This document shows, piece after piece, positions 8,946-17,808 of a DNA stretch of 64,000 nt; within the stretch, counting starts at the first letter, position 1; the number at the start of each line of letters is the position of its first letter. This stretch comes from Enterobacter sp. kpr-6 (GTDB lineage Bacteria > Pseudomonadota > Gammaproteobacteria > Enterobacterales > Enterobacteriaceae). The DNA lies in contig NZ_FOYH01000003.1 in the NCBI RefSeq assembly GCF_900116015.1, forward strand, positions 186,001 through 250,000. The letters run 5' to 3'. A program made the position numbers and the translations under genes. A model generated the notes under the pieces. The model saw only the letters and a program-made list of their open reading frames with translations. It was not told the DNA's origin and did not search any database.

Positions 8946-10139
8946 ATGACAACGAACACAGCTTCACGCAAAGTGGCGTGGCTACGGGTGGTCACGCTCG
9001 CCATTGCAGCCTTTATTTTTAATACCACCGAATTTGTGCCGGTGGGTCTGCTCTCGGATATCGCCCAAAGTTTTGACATGGAAACCGCGCAGGTGGGCAT
9101 TATGCTGACCATCTATGCGTGGGTCGTGGCGCTGCTGTCGCTGCCGTTTATGCTGCTCACCAGCCAGGTCGAGCGCCGCAAACTGCTGATCGCCCTGTTC
9201 GTGCTGTTTATTGCCAGCCACGTGCTCTCTTTCCTGGCGTGGAACTTCACCGTGCTGATCGTCAGCCGTATCGGGATTGCTTTTGCGCACGCGATTTTCT
9301 GGTCGATCACCGCTTCACTCGCCATCCGTTTAGCCCCGGCGGGCAAACGCGCCCAGGCATTAAGCCTGCTGGCAACCGGCACGGCGCTGGCGATGGTGTT
9401 AGGTCTGCCGATTGGCCGCATCGTCGGGCAATATTTTGGCTGGCGCACCACTTTCTTTATTATCGGTTTTGGCGCACTGGTTACCCTGCTGTGCCTGATG
9501 AAACTGCTGCCGAAACTGCCAAGCGAGCATTCCGGTTCGCTGAAAAGTCTGCCGGTGCTGTTCCGCCGTCCGGCGCTGATGTGCATTTATGTGCTCACCG
9601 TGGTGGTGGTCACCGCGCATTACACCGCTTACAGCTACATCGAGCCGTTTGTGCAGAACGTTGCCGGGTTCAGCGCGGGCTTCGCCACGGTGTTGCTGCT
9701 GATTTTGGGCGGCGCGGGCATTATTGGCAGCCTGCTGTTTGGCAAACTGGGTAACGTTCACGCGTCTACGCTGGTCAGCGGCGCGATTGCGCTGCTCGCC
9801 GTGTGCCTGGTCCTGATGCTGCCTCTCTCTCACAGCGAAACGCAACTGGCGGTGATGAGCGTTTTCTGGGGCGTGGCGATCATGATTATCGGCCTCGGGA
9901 TGCAGGTGAAGGTGCTGTCGCTGGCCCCGGACGCCACCGACGTGGCGATGTCGCTGTTCTCAGGGATTTTCAATCTTGGGATCGGCGCGGGCGCACTGGT
10001 GGGCAACCAGGTGAGCCTGCATCTGTCGATGAGTCATATCGGCTATGTGGGCGCGATACCGGCGCTGGTGGCGCTGGTGTGGTCAGTGGTGATTTTCCGC
10101 CGCTGGCCAACGGTGCTGGAAGAACAGACTTCTGCGTGA
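8946..10139 (+). CDS. sotB: sugar efflux transporter SotB (YdeA)
   Basis: A 397-residue major facilitator superfamily exporter with twelve hydrophobic helices, nearly collinear with E. coli SotB, which exports arabinose and IPTG. Diagnostic stretches include [17 protein letters not shown] in helix 1 and [18 protein letters not shown]-like sequence between helices 9 and 10. The 196-bp upstream gap is shared with the divergent PhzF-family gene; no clear operator was seen there. It is followed by a REP-like cluster and then marC on the opposite strand, as in the E. coli sotB-marC arrangement. Confidence 0.95.
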   Translation: MTTNTASRKVAWLRVVTLAIAAFIFNTTEFVPVGLLSDIAQSFDMETAQVGIMLTIYAWVVALLSLPFMLLTSQVERRKLLIALFVLFIASHVLSFLAWNFTVLIVSRIGIAFAHAIFWSITASLAIRLAPAGKRAQALSLLATGTALAMVLGLPIGRIVGQYFGWRTTFFIIGFGALVTLLCLMKLLPKLPSEHSGSLKSLPVLFRRPALMCIYVLTVVVVTAHYTAYSYIEPFVQNVAGFSAGFATVLLLILGGAGIIGSLLFGKLGNVHASTLVSGAIALLAVCLVLMLPLSHSETQLAVMSVFWGVAIMIIGLGMQVKVLSLAPDATDVAMSLFSGIFNLGIGAGALVGNQVSLHLSMSHIGYVGAIPALVALVWSVVIFRRWPTVLEEQTSA

Positions 10140-10170
10140 GGTTCCACCCTCACCTGAAGGGAAAACAACA

Positions 10171-10256
10171 CCCTCACCCCGGCCCTCTCCCTTAGGGAGA
10201 GGGAGAAAGGCGGGTCCGTGCACAATCTGTCCCCTCTCCCTCAGGGAGAGGGTGAA
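10171..10256. repeat. REP-like palindromic repeat cluster A
   Basis: Contains CCCTCACCCCGGCCCTCTCC followed by an inverted arm, then a second CCCTCTCCC...GGGAGAGGG unit. The inner palindrome pairs CCCTCTCCC with GGGAGAGGG around a TTA or TCA centre. It lies between the convergent 3' ends of sotB and marC, as REP/BIME elements usually do. Three related clusters occur at about 14.8, 49.7 and 58.2 kb. Confidence 0.85.
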
Positions 10257-10278
10257 AGACAAACCCGCACTCAGGATG

Positions 10279-10950
10279 TCAGGGGGCGGGGTACGTATGA
10301 ATAATCTCCAGAACCCCGTTAATAATAAACTGCACCCCCATACACACCAGCAGAAATCCCATCAGTCGTGAGATCGCCTCGATACCGCCCTTGCCCACCA
10401 GCCGCATAATGGCCCCGGAACTGCGCAGGCTGACCCACAAAATCACCGACACCGCTGCAAAAATCAGTACTGGTGCAATCAGGATCACCCAGCCGGGGAA
10501 CTCAGTGCTGTGGCGGATTGTGGACGCGGAACTGATGATCATCGCAATCGTCCCCGGCCCGGCCGTGCTCGGCATCGCCAGCGGCACAAACGCGATATTG
10601 GCGTCAGGCTCATCTTCCAGCTCTTCGGTTTTCGACTTCACCTCCGGTGCTTCATGCGGTTTTTGCGGCGGGAACAGCATCCGGAAACCAATAAACGCCA
10701 CGATCAGCCCACCCGCAATACGCAGACCGGGAATAGAAATCCCGAAGGTATTCATCACCAGTTGCCCGGCGTAGTACGCCACCATCATGATGACGAACAC
10801 ATAAAATGAGGCCATCAGCGCCTGTCGGTTGCGCTGCGCCCGGTTCATATTGCCCGCCAGCGCAAGGAACAGCGCGACGGTGGTTAACGGGTTCGCCAGC
10901 GGGAGTAAAACCACCAGCCCTAAGCCTATCGCTCTGAATAAATCCATCAT
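10279..10950 (-). CDS. marC: MarC inner-membrane protein
   Basis: A 223-residue member of the UPF0056/MarC family with six predicted transmembrane helices; its role is unknown, and earlier links to multiple antibiotic resistance were not upheld. It matches E. coli MarC almost throughout, including [20 protein letters not shown] and [17 protein letters not shown]. The frame is open to 11034, but homology starts at [11 protein letters not shown] (ATG at 10950), ten bases after AGGAG. It is divergent from marRAB across the mar control region, the standard enteric arrangement. Confidence 0.94.
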   Translation of the reverse strand: MMDLFRAIGLGLVVLLPLANPLTTVALFLALAGNMNRAQRNRQALMASFYVFVIMMVAYYAGQLVMNTFGISIPGLRIAGGLIVAFIGFRMLFPPQKPHEAPEVKSKTEELEDEPDANIAFVPLAMPSTAGPGTIAMIISSASTIRHSTEFPGWVILIAPVLIFAAVSVILWVSLRSSGAIMRLVGKGGIEAISRLMGFLLVCMGVQFIINGVLEIIHTYPAP

Positions 10951-11080
10951 GGGAATGACACTCCTGTGCTCAATTAACGATCGGTCAAGTATATCCGTAT
11001 TCAGAGACCTCATACACACGCCCTGATAACGCACGGAAATTACAGGGTTTATTTATCGCCACTGACCAACAGGTGAACCG

Positions 11081-11177
11081 TTTTAGCAAATCGTGGCATT
11101 CGGCGATTCATTCAGTTGACTTATACTTGCCCCGGCAATAATATCTGCCGTGACTAACTACTTGCCGGGGCAACCAT
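11081..11177 (+). promoter_or_regulatory. marO: marbox, marRAB promoter and two MarR operators
   Basis: The region matches E. coli marO base for base over long stretches. A marbox (TTTTAGCAAATCGTGGCATT, 11081-11100) for MarA/SoxS/Rob is followed by a -35 box TTGACT at 11116-11121 and, after 17 bp, a -10 box TAATAT at 11139-11144. MarR site I (ACTTGCCCCGGCAATA) lies at 11125-11140, overlapping the promoter; site II (TACTTGCCGGGGCAACCAT) at 11159-11177 overlaps the translation start region. The predicted logic is MarR repression relieved by phenolic ligands or copper, and MarA autoactivation. Confidence 0.93.
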
Positions 11178-11178
11178 C

Positions 11179-11613
11179 ATGAAAAGCACAGATGACTTGT
11201 TTAACGAAATCATCCCGCTTGGCCGTCTTATTCATATGGTTAACCAGAAAAAAGATCGCCTGCTTAACGATTACCTTTCGCCGCTGGATATCACCGCGAC
11301 GCAGTTTAAGGTGATCTGCTCTATCCGTTGCGCGCAGTGCATTACGCCGGTGGAGCTGAAAAAAGTGCTGTCGGTCGATCTGGGGGCCCTGACCCGCATG
11401 CTGGACAGACTGGTATGCAAAGGCTGGATCGAACGCCGTCCTAATCCACACGACAAGCGCGGCGTGCTGATCCAGTTGACAGAAGACGGCGCGGCGCTGT
11501 GCGAGCGCGGCCATCAATTAGTAGGACAAGACCTGCACCAGGAACTAACAAAAAACTTAACGGCAGACGAAGTGGCATCTCTTGAGTATTTACTCAAAAA
11601 AGTGCTGCCGTAA
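11179..11613 (+). CDS. marR: MarR repressor
   Basis: A 144-residue winged-helix dimeric repressor of the marRAB operon. The sequence follows E. coli MarR: N-terminal dimerisation helix, DNA-recognition region around [31 protein letters not shown] (about residues 61-90) and a C-terminal dimerisation helix. The redox-relevant cysteine is present in CERGHQLV (Cys80-equivalent region reads LVCKGW). The start is ATG at 11179, two bases after MarR site II (E. coli uses GTG). marA follows 20 bp downstream in the same operon. Confidence 0.96.
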   Translation: MKSTDDLFNEIIPLGRLIHMVNQKKDRLLNDYLSPLDITATQFKVICSIRCAQCITPVELKKVLSVDLGALTRMLDRLVCKGWIERRPNPHDKRGVLIQLTEDGAALCERGHQLVGQDLHQELTKNLTADEVASLEYLLKKVLP

Positions 11614-11632
11614 ACGAAGAAGAGGTAAGACG

Positions 11633-12007
11633 ATGTCCAGACGCAATAATGACACCATCACTATTCATAGCATTTTGAACTGGATTGAAGATAACCTGGA
11701 ATCACCGCTGTCGCTGGAAAAGGTCTCCGAGCGCTCAGGTTATTCGAAGTGGCACCTGCAACGGATGTTTAAAAAAGAGACGGGCCATTCATTAGGCCAG
11801 TACATTCGCAGTCGCAAACTGACCGAGATTGCGCAGAAGCTCAAGCACAGCAATGAGCCGATCCTGTATCTCGCAGAACGCTATGGATTTGAATCCCAGC
11901 AGACGCTGACCCGCACGTTCAAGAACTACTTTGACGTGCCGCCACATAAATACCGCATCACCAATATGCACGGTGAAACCCGGTATCTGCTGCCCCTGAA
12001 CCACTAA
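11633..12007 (+). CDS. marA: MarA transcriptional activator
   Basis: A 124-residue AraC/XylS-family protein made of two helix-turn-helix motifs, the monomeric activator of the mar/sox/rob regulon (acrAB, tolC, micF and others). It is nearly identical to E. coli MarA, including [20 protein letters not shown] and the second reading helix [22 protein letters not shown]. The start at 11633 follows AAGAAGAGG; an upstream in-frame ATG at 11582 inside marR gives no homologous residues. The C-terminus ends LPLNH, three residues shorter than in E. coli. Confidence 0.96.
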   Translation: MSRRNNDTITIHSILNWIEDNLESPLSLEKVSERSGYSKWHLQRMFKKETGHSLGQYIRSRKLTEIAQKLKHSNEPILYLAERYGFESQQTLTRTFKNYFDVPPHKYRITNMHGETRYLLPLNH

Positions 12008-12026
12008 TTAACATTACCGCTTGATC

Positions 12027-12153
12027 CCCTAAATAATTCAGGTTGCAGGAAGGCGGCAACTGAGTGAGTCCCCGGGAGCTTACAATAGTAAGTGACAGGG
12101 GTGAGCGAAAGCAGCCAACGCATCTGCAAACTGAAGTATGACGGGGAAAGACG
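12027..12153 (+). repeat. ERIC (IRU) element between marA and marB
   Basis: The core matches the enterobacterial repetitive intergenic consensus, including a near copy of the ERIC2 primer core (AAGTAAGTGACAGGGGTGAGC versus ...GACTGGGGTGAGC; one mismatch noted) and the reverse complement of the ERIC1R core (GTGAGTCCCCGGGAGCTTAC). GGTTGCAGGAAGGCGGCAA marks the left arm and GAAGTATGACGGGG the right arm. It is a roughly 125-bp imperfect palindrome that will be transcribed inside the operon and can fold into a long hairpin. Confidence 0.92.
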
Positions 12154-12166
12154 TATTGAGGAATCT

Positions 12167-12382
12167 ATGAAACTTACAGCCTCCGCCGCCCTCACCCTTC
12201 TGGTGCTGGTCTCCGGCCAGAGTTTTGCGGAGCAAACCGGTCATCCCGCCGCAGGAAGTAGCCGTGACGCGATGATTATGCCTTCCGCCCATGACCAGTC
12301 GCCTTTCGACTTCAATCACATGGGGTCAGGGAGTGACAAATCCGACGAATTAGGCGTGCCCTATTACAATCAGCACGGCTAA
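12167..12382 (+). CDS. marB: MarB periplasmic protein
   Basis: A 71-residue secreted protein with a signal peptide (about residues 1-21, cut after SGQSFA) and the conserved C-terminal FNHMGSGSDKSDELGVPYYN. MarB is the third gene of marRAB and lowers marRAB expression by an unknown route from the periplasm. GAGGAATCT precedes the ATG at 12167; the frame is open further upstream, but those codons lie in the ERIC element. The gap to marA (about 160 bp) is much longer than in E. coli because of that element. Confidence 0.93.
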   Translation: MKLTASAALTLLVLVSGQSFAEQTGHPAAGSSRDAMIMPSAHDQSPFDFNHMGSGSDKSDELGVPYYNQHG

Positions 12383-12390
12383 TTTGCTTA

Positions 12391-12415
12391 GCCCCGCAGA
12401 CGCGGGGCTTTTTTT
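12391..12415. terminator. marRAB terminator
   Basis: A GCCCCGC / GCGGGGC stem with a short AGA loop is followed by seven T residues, a strong rho-independent terminator for marRAB. Its T-run overlaps the last codons of the convergent eamA. Confidence 0.9.
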
Positions 12416-13313
12416 ATCTTGCCGGTACCGCCCGGCGCAGACGCAAACCAAACACGTTGATATAGAGCCCGGCCATGATCATCGCCGCGCCGACCAGTTG
12501 TACCAGAGTCAGCGTTTCACCGAGCAACAGCGCCGCACTTCCCATTCCCACCACCGGCACCAGCAATGACAGCGGAGCCACGCGCCAGGTTTCATAGCGC
12601 CCGAGCAGCGTTCCCCAGATGCCGTAGCCCACGATAGTGGCGACGAACGCCAGATACAGCAGCGAAAACACGGTGACCAGGTCGATACCGACCAGGCTTT
12701 GCAGCATGACCGCCGGGCCATCGAGGATCAGCGACGCCAGCATAAACGGCACAATGGGGATCAGCGCACTCCACACCACCAGCGACATCACCGACGGGCG
12801 CACTGGCAGCTGCATAATTTTTTTGTTGAAGATATTGCCGCAGGCCCAGCTAAAGGCCGCGGCCAGCGTGAGTAAAAAGCCGAGCAGCGCGACGTGCTGA
12901 CCATTGAGGCTGGATTCAGCCAGTACCAGCACCCCGAACACGGCCAGCGTGATCCCGATAAGCTGCTTGCCCTGCAAACGCTCGCCAAACATCACCGCCC
13001 CGAGAATGATGGTAAAGAATGCCTGCGCCTGAAGCACCAGTGACGCCAGACCTGCGGGCATACCAAAGTTAATCGCGCAAAACAGAAAGGCAAACTGGCC
13101 AAAACTGATGGTCAGACCATAACCCAGCAGCAGGCGCATTGGGATTTTGGGTCGCGCGACCACCAGAATGGCCGGGAACGCCACCAGCACAAAACGTAAT
13201 CCCGCCAGCATCAGCGGCGGCATATTGTGCAGGCCAAGTTTTATCACCACAAAATTGAGTCCCCAAACCACTACAACCAGCATCGCCAGCAGCCCATCTT
13301 TACGCGTCATCAT
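12414..13313 (-). CDS. eamA: O-acetylserine/cysteine exporter EamA (YdeD)
   Basis: A 299-residue EamA/DMT-superfamily inner-membrane exporter with ten hydrophobic helices in two EamA repeats. It is highly similar to E. coli YdeD/EamA (299 residues), including VVWGLNFVVIKLGLHNMPPLMLAGLRF and GYGIWGTLLGRYETWRVAPLSLLVP. The protein exports cysteine-pathway metabolites. It ends inside the marRAB terminator and is divergent from ydeE with a 187-bp gap. Confidence 0.94.
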   Translation of the reverse strand: MMTRKDGLLAMLVVVVWGLNFVVIKLGLHNMPPLMLAGLRFVLVAFPAILVVARPKIPMRLLLGYGLTISFGQFAFLFCAINFGMPAGLASLVLQAQAFFTIILGAVMFGERLQGKQLIGITLAVFGVLVLAESSLNGQHVALLGFLLTLAAAFSWACGNIFNKKIMQLPVRPSVMSLVVWSALIPIVPFMLASLILDGPAVMLQSLVGIDLVTVFSLLYLAFVATIVGYGIWGTLLGRYETWRVAPLSLLVPVVGMGSAALLLGETLTLVQLVGAAMIMAGLYINVFGLRLRRAVPAR

Positions 13314-13500
13314 CGCCTCGAAAGATTAAATTTTTGTAAACAAGTTACGTTAACGTAAAAAAACGTACAGAGACAGATCATTAATTTGGGTAGGTCAGTT
13401 TTGGCATTTACGGACACCTCGCTGTCTATACAGGCCCCTTTTTGCATGTTATTGCTGATAGACATCACAAAAAACGATAACACGCACTGTCGGGCAGAAA

Positions 13501-14694
13501 ATGATCACAGCACAAACGCGTTCCACCCTTGCACTTTTAGCCTCCTCGCTCCTGTTAACCATCGGTCGCGGCGCAACGCTGCCCTTTATGACGATTTACC
13601 TCAATCGCCAGTACGGCATGGCGGTGGATGAGGTCGGTTATGCCATGACCCTGGCGCTGACCATCGGCGTTTTTTTCAGTCTCGGCTTTGGCATTCTGGC
13701 CGATAAATTCGATAAGAAACGCTATATGCTGCTGGCGATCGCCGTCTTCATCGGCGGGTTTAGCGCCATTCCGTTAAGTCACACAGCCGTGCTTGTGGTG
13801 ATCCTGTTTGCGCTGATCAACTGTGCCTACTCGGTCTTCTCAACGGTGCTGAAAGCCTACTTTTCCGACACGCTTTCCCCGTCGGCGAAGGCCAAAATTT
13901 TCTCTATTAACTACAGCATCCTGAACGTCGGCTGGACGATTGGCCCGCCGCTCGGCACCCTGCTGGTGATGTACAGCGTCAATCTCCCGTTCTGGCTCGC
14001 CGCCGTCTGCGCCGCCTTCCCGCTGGTGTTTATTCAGCTTTATGTGCAGCGCGTGAATAGCAGCGTGACTCAGGAAGAGGTGGTGGCCTGGCGACCGTCA
14101 CTGCTTTTACGCGACCGGGCGCTGTGCTGGTTTACGCTCTCCGGGTTTCTGGCCTCGTTTGTCGCCGGATCCTTTGCCTCATGTCTTTCCCAGTACGCGA
14201 TGACCGTTGCCAGCAATGGCTTTGCCGAAAAGGTCGTTGCCGTGGTGCTGTCGGTTAACGCCGCGATGGTCGTCAGCCTGCAATATCTGGTCGGCCGCAA
14301 ATTGTGCGCCGCCAATATTCGCCCCATGATGGCCGTGGGAACCGTCTGTTTCGTGATTGGCCTGGCGGGTTTTATGTTCTCCGGCGATAACCTCTGGCTG
14401 TGGGGCCTTTCTTCTGCGGTCTTTACTGTGGGGGAAATCATTTATGCGCCAGGCGAATACATGCTGATCGACAACATCGCCCCGCCGGGCATGAAAGCGA
14501 GCTACTTCTCCGCACAGGCGCTCGGCTGGCTCGGTGCCGCGATGAACCCACTCGCCACCGGGATTATCCTGACCACGCTCCCCGGCTGGACGCTGTTTGT
14601 AATTATGATGGCGATTATTGTGCTGGCGTGGCTGTTTATGCTGCGCGGGATGCAGGTGAAGCCCCGCTGTGAGGTGACGGGGGCGGCGGTGTGA
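13501..14694 (+). CDS. ydeE: MFS exporter YdeE
   Basis: A 397-residue twelve-helix major facilitator; the E. coli homologue exports dipeptides and contributes to arabinose efflux. Conserved blocks include LLTIGRGATLPFMTIYL in helix 1, the loop GILADKFDKKRYM and AVFTVGEIIYAPGEYMLID in the C-terminal half. The ATG at 13501 is the first in frame with homology. No obvious Shine-Dalgarno precedes it beyond a weak GGGCAGAAA. It ends just before REP-like cluster B. Confidence 0.92.
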   Translation: MITAQTRSTLALLASSLLLTIGRGATLPFMTIYLNRQYGMAVDEVGYAMTLALTIGVFFSLGFGILADKFDKKRYMLLAIAVFIGGFSAIPLSHTAVLVVILFALINCAYSVFSTVLKAYFSDTLSPSAKAKIFSINYSILNVGWTIGPPLGTLLVMYSVNLPFWLAAVCAAFPLVFIQLYVQRVNSSVTQEEVVAWRPSLLLRDRALCWFTLSGFLASFVAGSFASCLSQYAMTVASNGFAEKVVAVVLSVNAAMVVSLQYLVGRKLCAANIRPMMAVGTVCFVIGLAGFMFSGDNLWLWGLSSAVFTVGEIIYAPGEYMLIDNIAPPGMKASYFSAQALGWLGAAMNPLATGIILTTLPGWTLFVIMMAIIVLAWLFMLRGMQVKPRCEVTGAAV

Positions 14695-14710
14695 GGGGGT
14701 TTTTATGGGC

Positions 14711-14843
14711 ACCCTCACCCTAACCCTCTCCCTTAGGGAGAGGGAACTGATCGAGCGCGGACCGGGCCTTCCCCCTCTCCCCAGGAACGAGCACGGACTG
14801 GGTCTTTCTCCCTCTCCCTCAGGGAGAGGGCCGGGGTGAGGGT
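14711..14843. repeat. REP-like palindromic repeat cluster B
   Basis: Begins with ACCCTCACCC, runs through three CCCTCTCCC-type units and ends with GGGCCGGGGTGAGGG, so the outer CCCTCACCC and GGGTGAGGG motifs face each other. The internal spacer ATCGAGCGCGGAC is shared with cluster C. It lies between the convergent 3' ends of ydeE and the MetE-like gene. Confidence 0.87.
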
Positions 14844-14844
14844 G

Positions 14845-15945
14845 TTACCACACCTGTTCCGCAATCGCCGTCACCAGGCGCACTTTCTCCCACTGCTCGG
14901 CCTCGCTCAGCGCATTGCCCTCTTCCGTAGACGCAAATCCGCACTGCGGGCTCAGGCAAATCTGGCTCAGATCCACATACTTCGCGGCTTCCTGCAGGCG
15001 GGCTTTGATCCCTTCCGGGTTTTCCAGTTCGCCGTTTTTGGTGGTGATCAGTCCCAGCACCACCTGCTGTTTGCCCGGACGCACAAAGCGCAGTGGCGCA
15101 AAGTCGCCGGAGCGGTCGTTGTCATACTCCAGGAAGAACGCATCCACATTGACCGTGCCGAACAGCACCTCGGCCACCGGCTCGTAGCCGCCTTCAGAAA
15201 TCCAGGTTGAGCGGAAATTCCCGCGGCAGACGTGCAGCCCGATGGTCAGATCGTCGGGTTTGCCTTCCAGCGCTTTGTTAATTACGCGGGCATAAATGCG
15301 GGCCAGTTCGTCCGGGTTGTCGCCGCGCTCAATAATCTGGCGTCGCTGGTCGTCAGAGCACAGATAGGCCCAGACGGTATCGTCAAGTTGCAGGTAACGG
15401 CAGCCCGCATCATAAAATGCGCGGATCGCGTCGCGCCAGGTGATCGCCAGATCGTCAAAATAGACATCCAGATCCGGGTACACGGTGGCATCAATATCTT
15501 TACGCCCGCCACGGAAGTGCAGCACGCTCGGGCTGGGAATGGTCATTTTCGGCTGGGCATCGCCGCTGATGCTTTGCAGGAAACGGAAATCTTCTAACAT
15601 CGGATGGTTGCCGAAACCCAGTTTGCCGGTGACGCGCACGCCGTGAGCTTTGGTCTGCACGCCGTTAAACTGGATGCCTTTGTCGGAGTCGTAGCGCTCC
15701 ACGCCCTCTAAGCCGTCAAAGAAATCAAAGTGCCACCAGGCGCGGCGGAACTCACCGTCGGTAACCACATGCAGGCCGCAGGCACACTGCTGCTCCACGA
15801 CATGACGGATCGCGTCATCCTCGACCGCACGCAGCGCTTTGGCATCAATTTCGCCGCGGGCGAACTGGATACGAGCCTGCTTAATGGCATCCGGGCGTAA
15901 GAAACTGCCGACGACATCGGCGCGGTACGGGGCGTGCTGCTGCAT
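14845..15945 (-). CDS. MetE-like cobalamin-independent methyltransferase (YxjG type)
   Basis: A 366-residue protein equal to the C-terminal catalytic half of MetE; it lacks the N-terminal half. Zinc-site residues are visible as HVCRGN (His and Cys) and CLSPQCGFAS (last Cys). Stand-alone members of this family, such as B. subtilis YxjG/YxjH, are linked to methionine synthesis or salvage; the methyl donor is not established. AAGGAG precedes the ATG at 15945, while an open frame further upstream has no homology. Met-box-like repeats lie 64 bp upstream, suggesting MetJ repression. The gene stops two bases after REP cluster B. Confidence 0.86.
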   Translation of the reverse strand: MQQHAPYRADVVGSFLRPDAIKQARIQFARGEIDAKALRAVEDDAIRHVVEQQCACGLHVVTDGEFRRAWWHFDFFDGLEGVERYDSDKGIQFNGVQTKAHGVRVTGKLGFGNHPMLEDFRFLQSISGDAQPKMTIPSPSVLHFRGGRKDIDATVYPDLDVYFDDLAITWRDAIRAFYDAGCRYLQLDDTVWAYLCSDDQRRQIIERGDNPDELARIYARVINKALEGKPDDLTIGLHVCRGNFRSTWISEGGYEPVAEVLFGTVNVDAFFLEYDNDRSGDFAPLRFVRPGKQQVVLGLITTKNGELENPEGIKARLQEAAKYVDLSQICLSPQCGFASTEEGNALSEAEQWEKVRLVTAIAEQVW

Positions 15946-16008
15946 GGTTCTCTCCTTGCCGCCGGGAAAGGTAATCACCCGGCGTGATAGTTCATCATTT
16001 GAATTTTT

Positions 16009-16032
16009 AGCCTTCTGGATGGCTAAATGTCT
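16009..16032. promoter_or_regulatory. candidate MetJ met boxes upstream of the MetE-like gene
   Basis: Three contiguous octamers, AGCCTTCT, GGATGGCT and AAATGTCT, match the AGACGTCT met box at 5, 5 and 6 of 8 positions. Their arrangement closely resembles the known metA operator of E. coli. MetJ binds tandem octamers cooperatively, so the three-box array is a credible operator. Confidence 0.6.
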
Positions 16033-16096
16033 AAAAAAGATGTCATACCTGCCGGGCTTTGGCAATAGAGAAAAATTCACCTTACGTGAAAATTAT

Positions 16097-16513
16097 TCAT
16101 GCAGAAGGCGATTCGGCCTCACTAGTAGCAAATTCATAACCCTCATCTTCCCAGCCGGTAATGCCGCCGGGCATGATTTTTACCGCGCGTCCCAGTTGCG
16201 CGAGCTTCACCGCCGCGCGGTCGGCTCCATTACAGTGCGGCCCGGCGCAATAGACCACAAACAGCGTGTCAGCGGGCCATTCCTGCATTCGCGCTTCCGT
16301 GATTTGCGCGTGACGCAGGTGCACGGCACCCGGCACATGACGACGGGAAAATGCCGCCTCGCTGCCGACCACGTGCAGTAACACAAAATCCTGCTCCTCG
16401 CGGGTCATGGCGTAATGCACATCGGCGCAGTCGGTTTCAAGACGGAGTTTGCGGGAAAAATGGTTCAGGGCTTCTTCAGCGGCGGCAGCCGGGATCTCAG
16501 TAACAACGCTCAT
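16097..16513 (-). CDS. rhodanese-domain sulfurtransferase
   Basis: A 138-residue single rhodanese domain. The active-site loop is CAGPHCNGADRAA, with the first Cys (about residue 90) as the presumed persulfide carrier, and the preceding FSRRHVPGAVHL matches the usual substrate-side motif. No signal peptide is seen, so it should be cytoplasmic. It is divergent from an FtrA-type regulator, 94 bp away, and this pairing is common in enterics. The physiological acceptor is unknown. Confidence 0.87.
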   Translation of the reverse strand: MSVVTEIPAAAAEEALNHFSRKLRLETDCADVHYAMTREEQDFVLLHVVGSEAAFSRRHVPGAVHLRHAQITEARMQEWPADTLFVVYCAGPHCNGADRAAVKLAQLGRAVKIMPGGITGWEDEGYEFATSEAESPSA

Positions 16514-16607
16514 GGTGCTTCCTCTTCGTTTGTGATAACACTATGTTAACGAATCAATTCCCGCGCCACCGCCCGCCGGTCTGCCAGAAAACGCCAGGAT
16601 AATGACA

Positions 16608-17588
16608 ATGTCGCACCCTTCCCCTCAACCGCTGGTCGTTGCGCTCGCTTACGACGGTTTATGCACCTTTGAGTTTGGCGTCGCCGTGGAGATTTTCGGC
16701 CTGCCGCGCCCCGAACTGGGCGAGCGCTGGTATCGCTTCGCGGTGGCGGCGGTGGATGAGGGAGAATTACGCGCGACGGGCGGGATCCGCATCATGACCG
16801 ATGGCGGTCTGGATCTGCTCAACAGCGCCGACATCATTATTATTCCCGGCTGGCGTGGCGTGGATACCTCGGTGCCGGAGGCGTTATGCCAGGCGCTGGC
16901 GGCGGCACATGCGCGCGGCTGCCGGGTGATGTCGATCTGTTCGGGGGTATTTGTGCTGGCCGCATCGGGGTTGCTCAATGGCCGCCGGGCGACGACACAC
17001 TGGCGCTATACGCCGGTACTGCGCGAGCGTTTCCCGGCCATCACCGTGCTGGAAGACGCGCTTTATTATGATGAAGGGACGATTTTAACTTCCGCAGGCA
17101 GCGCGGCGGGTATCGATCTCTGCCTGCACGTGGTGCAGCAGGATTACGGTACGGAAGTGGCTAATAAGGTGGCGCGGCGGCTGGTGGTGCAGCCCCATCG
17201 TGACGGCTCGCAAACCCAGCATCTGGCGCGGCCGGTGGCTCGTCCGCGTGAAAGCAAACAGCTTGGGCAGGTGTTTGATTTCCTGCACCTTAATCTCAGC
17301 GGCAATCACACGGTCGCCCTGCTCGCCGCCAAAGCTGGCATGAGCCCCCGCACGTTTTTACGCCGCTTTGAGGAAGCCACCGGCACCACGCCTGCGCGCT
17401 GGATCCTCAGTGAACGCCTCTTACGCGCCAAAGACTTTCTTGCCCACTCCACACTACACATTGAAACCATTGCCGGGCAGACCGGCTTTGGCAGCGCGTC
17501 CTCGTTGCGCCATCATTTTCGCCAGCAATTCAGCGAAACGCCCATGGCGTACCGCAAACGCTGTTTTACCGCTGAACGACAGGCATAA
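16608..17588 (+). CDS. ftrA: FtrA-type AraC regulator with DJ-1/PfpI domain
   Basis: A 326-residue GlxA/FtrA-class regulator. The N-terminal DJ-1/PfpI-like domain (about residues 8-185) has the nucleophile-elbow sequence MSICSGVFVLAASGLL; the C-terminal AraC domain (about 215-320) has two helix-turn-helices, ending TGFGSASSLRHHFRQQFSETPMAYRK. The DJ-1 part is presumed a sensor, not an enzyme. AGGA lies eight bases before the ATG at 16608 and only two before an ATG at 16602, so I favour 16608. It likely controls the divergent rhodanese gene. Confidence 0.84.
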   Translation: MSHPSPQPLVVALAYDGLCTFEFGVAVEIFGLPRPELGERWYRFAVAAVDEGELRATGGIRIMTDGGLDLLNSADIIIIPGWRGVDTSVPEALCQALAAAHARGCRVMSICSGVFVLAASGLLNGRRATTHWRYTPVLRERFPAITVLEDALYYDEGTILTSAGSAAGIDLCLHVVQQDYGTEVANKVARRLVVQPHRDGSQTQHLARPVARPRESKQLGQVFDFLHLNLSGNHTVALLAAKAGMSPRTFLRRFEEATGTTPARWILSERLLRAKDFLAHSTLHIETIAGQTGFGSASSLRHHFRQQFSETPMAYRKRCFTAERQA

Positions 17589-17593
17589 AAAAA

Positions 17594-17613
17594 CCGCCAG
17601 CGGGGGCTGGCGG
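17594..17613 (-). terminator. intrinsic terminator reading leftward
   Basis: An 8-bp stem (CCGCCAGC / GCTGGCGG) is preceded by seven A residues, so on the minus strand it reads as a hairpin plus T-run. On the plus strand it could still trim the ftrA transcript, but no T-run follows there. Confidence 0.6.
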
Positions 17614-17808
17614 CAAATGCTTGCATGGATAGATTCATTTTTGCTCTGTACGCAACTCCCGGACAGCGTGGCCGGGAGCTACGGATCACAATTAACTTAT
17701 CAGAGCCTGTCTCAATAAAGGCTAAACGAGCTGAACTTATACGGCAGCGGAGGGGGTAAGCAGTTGGCAGAAGACGATATATCCTTTAGCGTCATACCGA
17801 TATGTTAG

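Noticed and set aside
17656-17678. Hairpin CTCCCGG...CCGGGAG as a terminator or small RNA end
   Set aside because: No T-run on either strand and no promoter or gene assigned to it.
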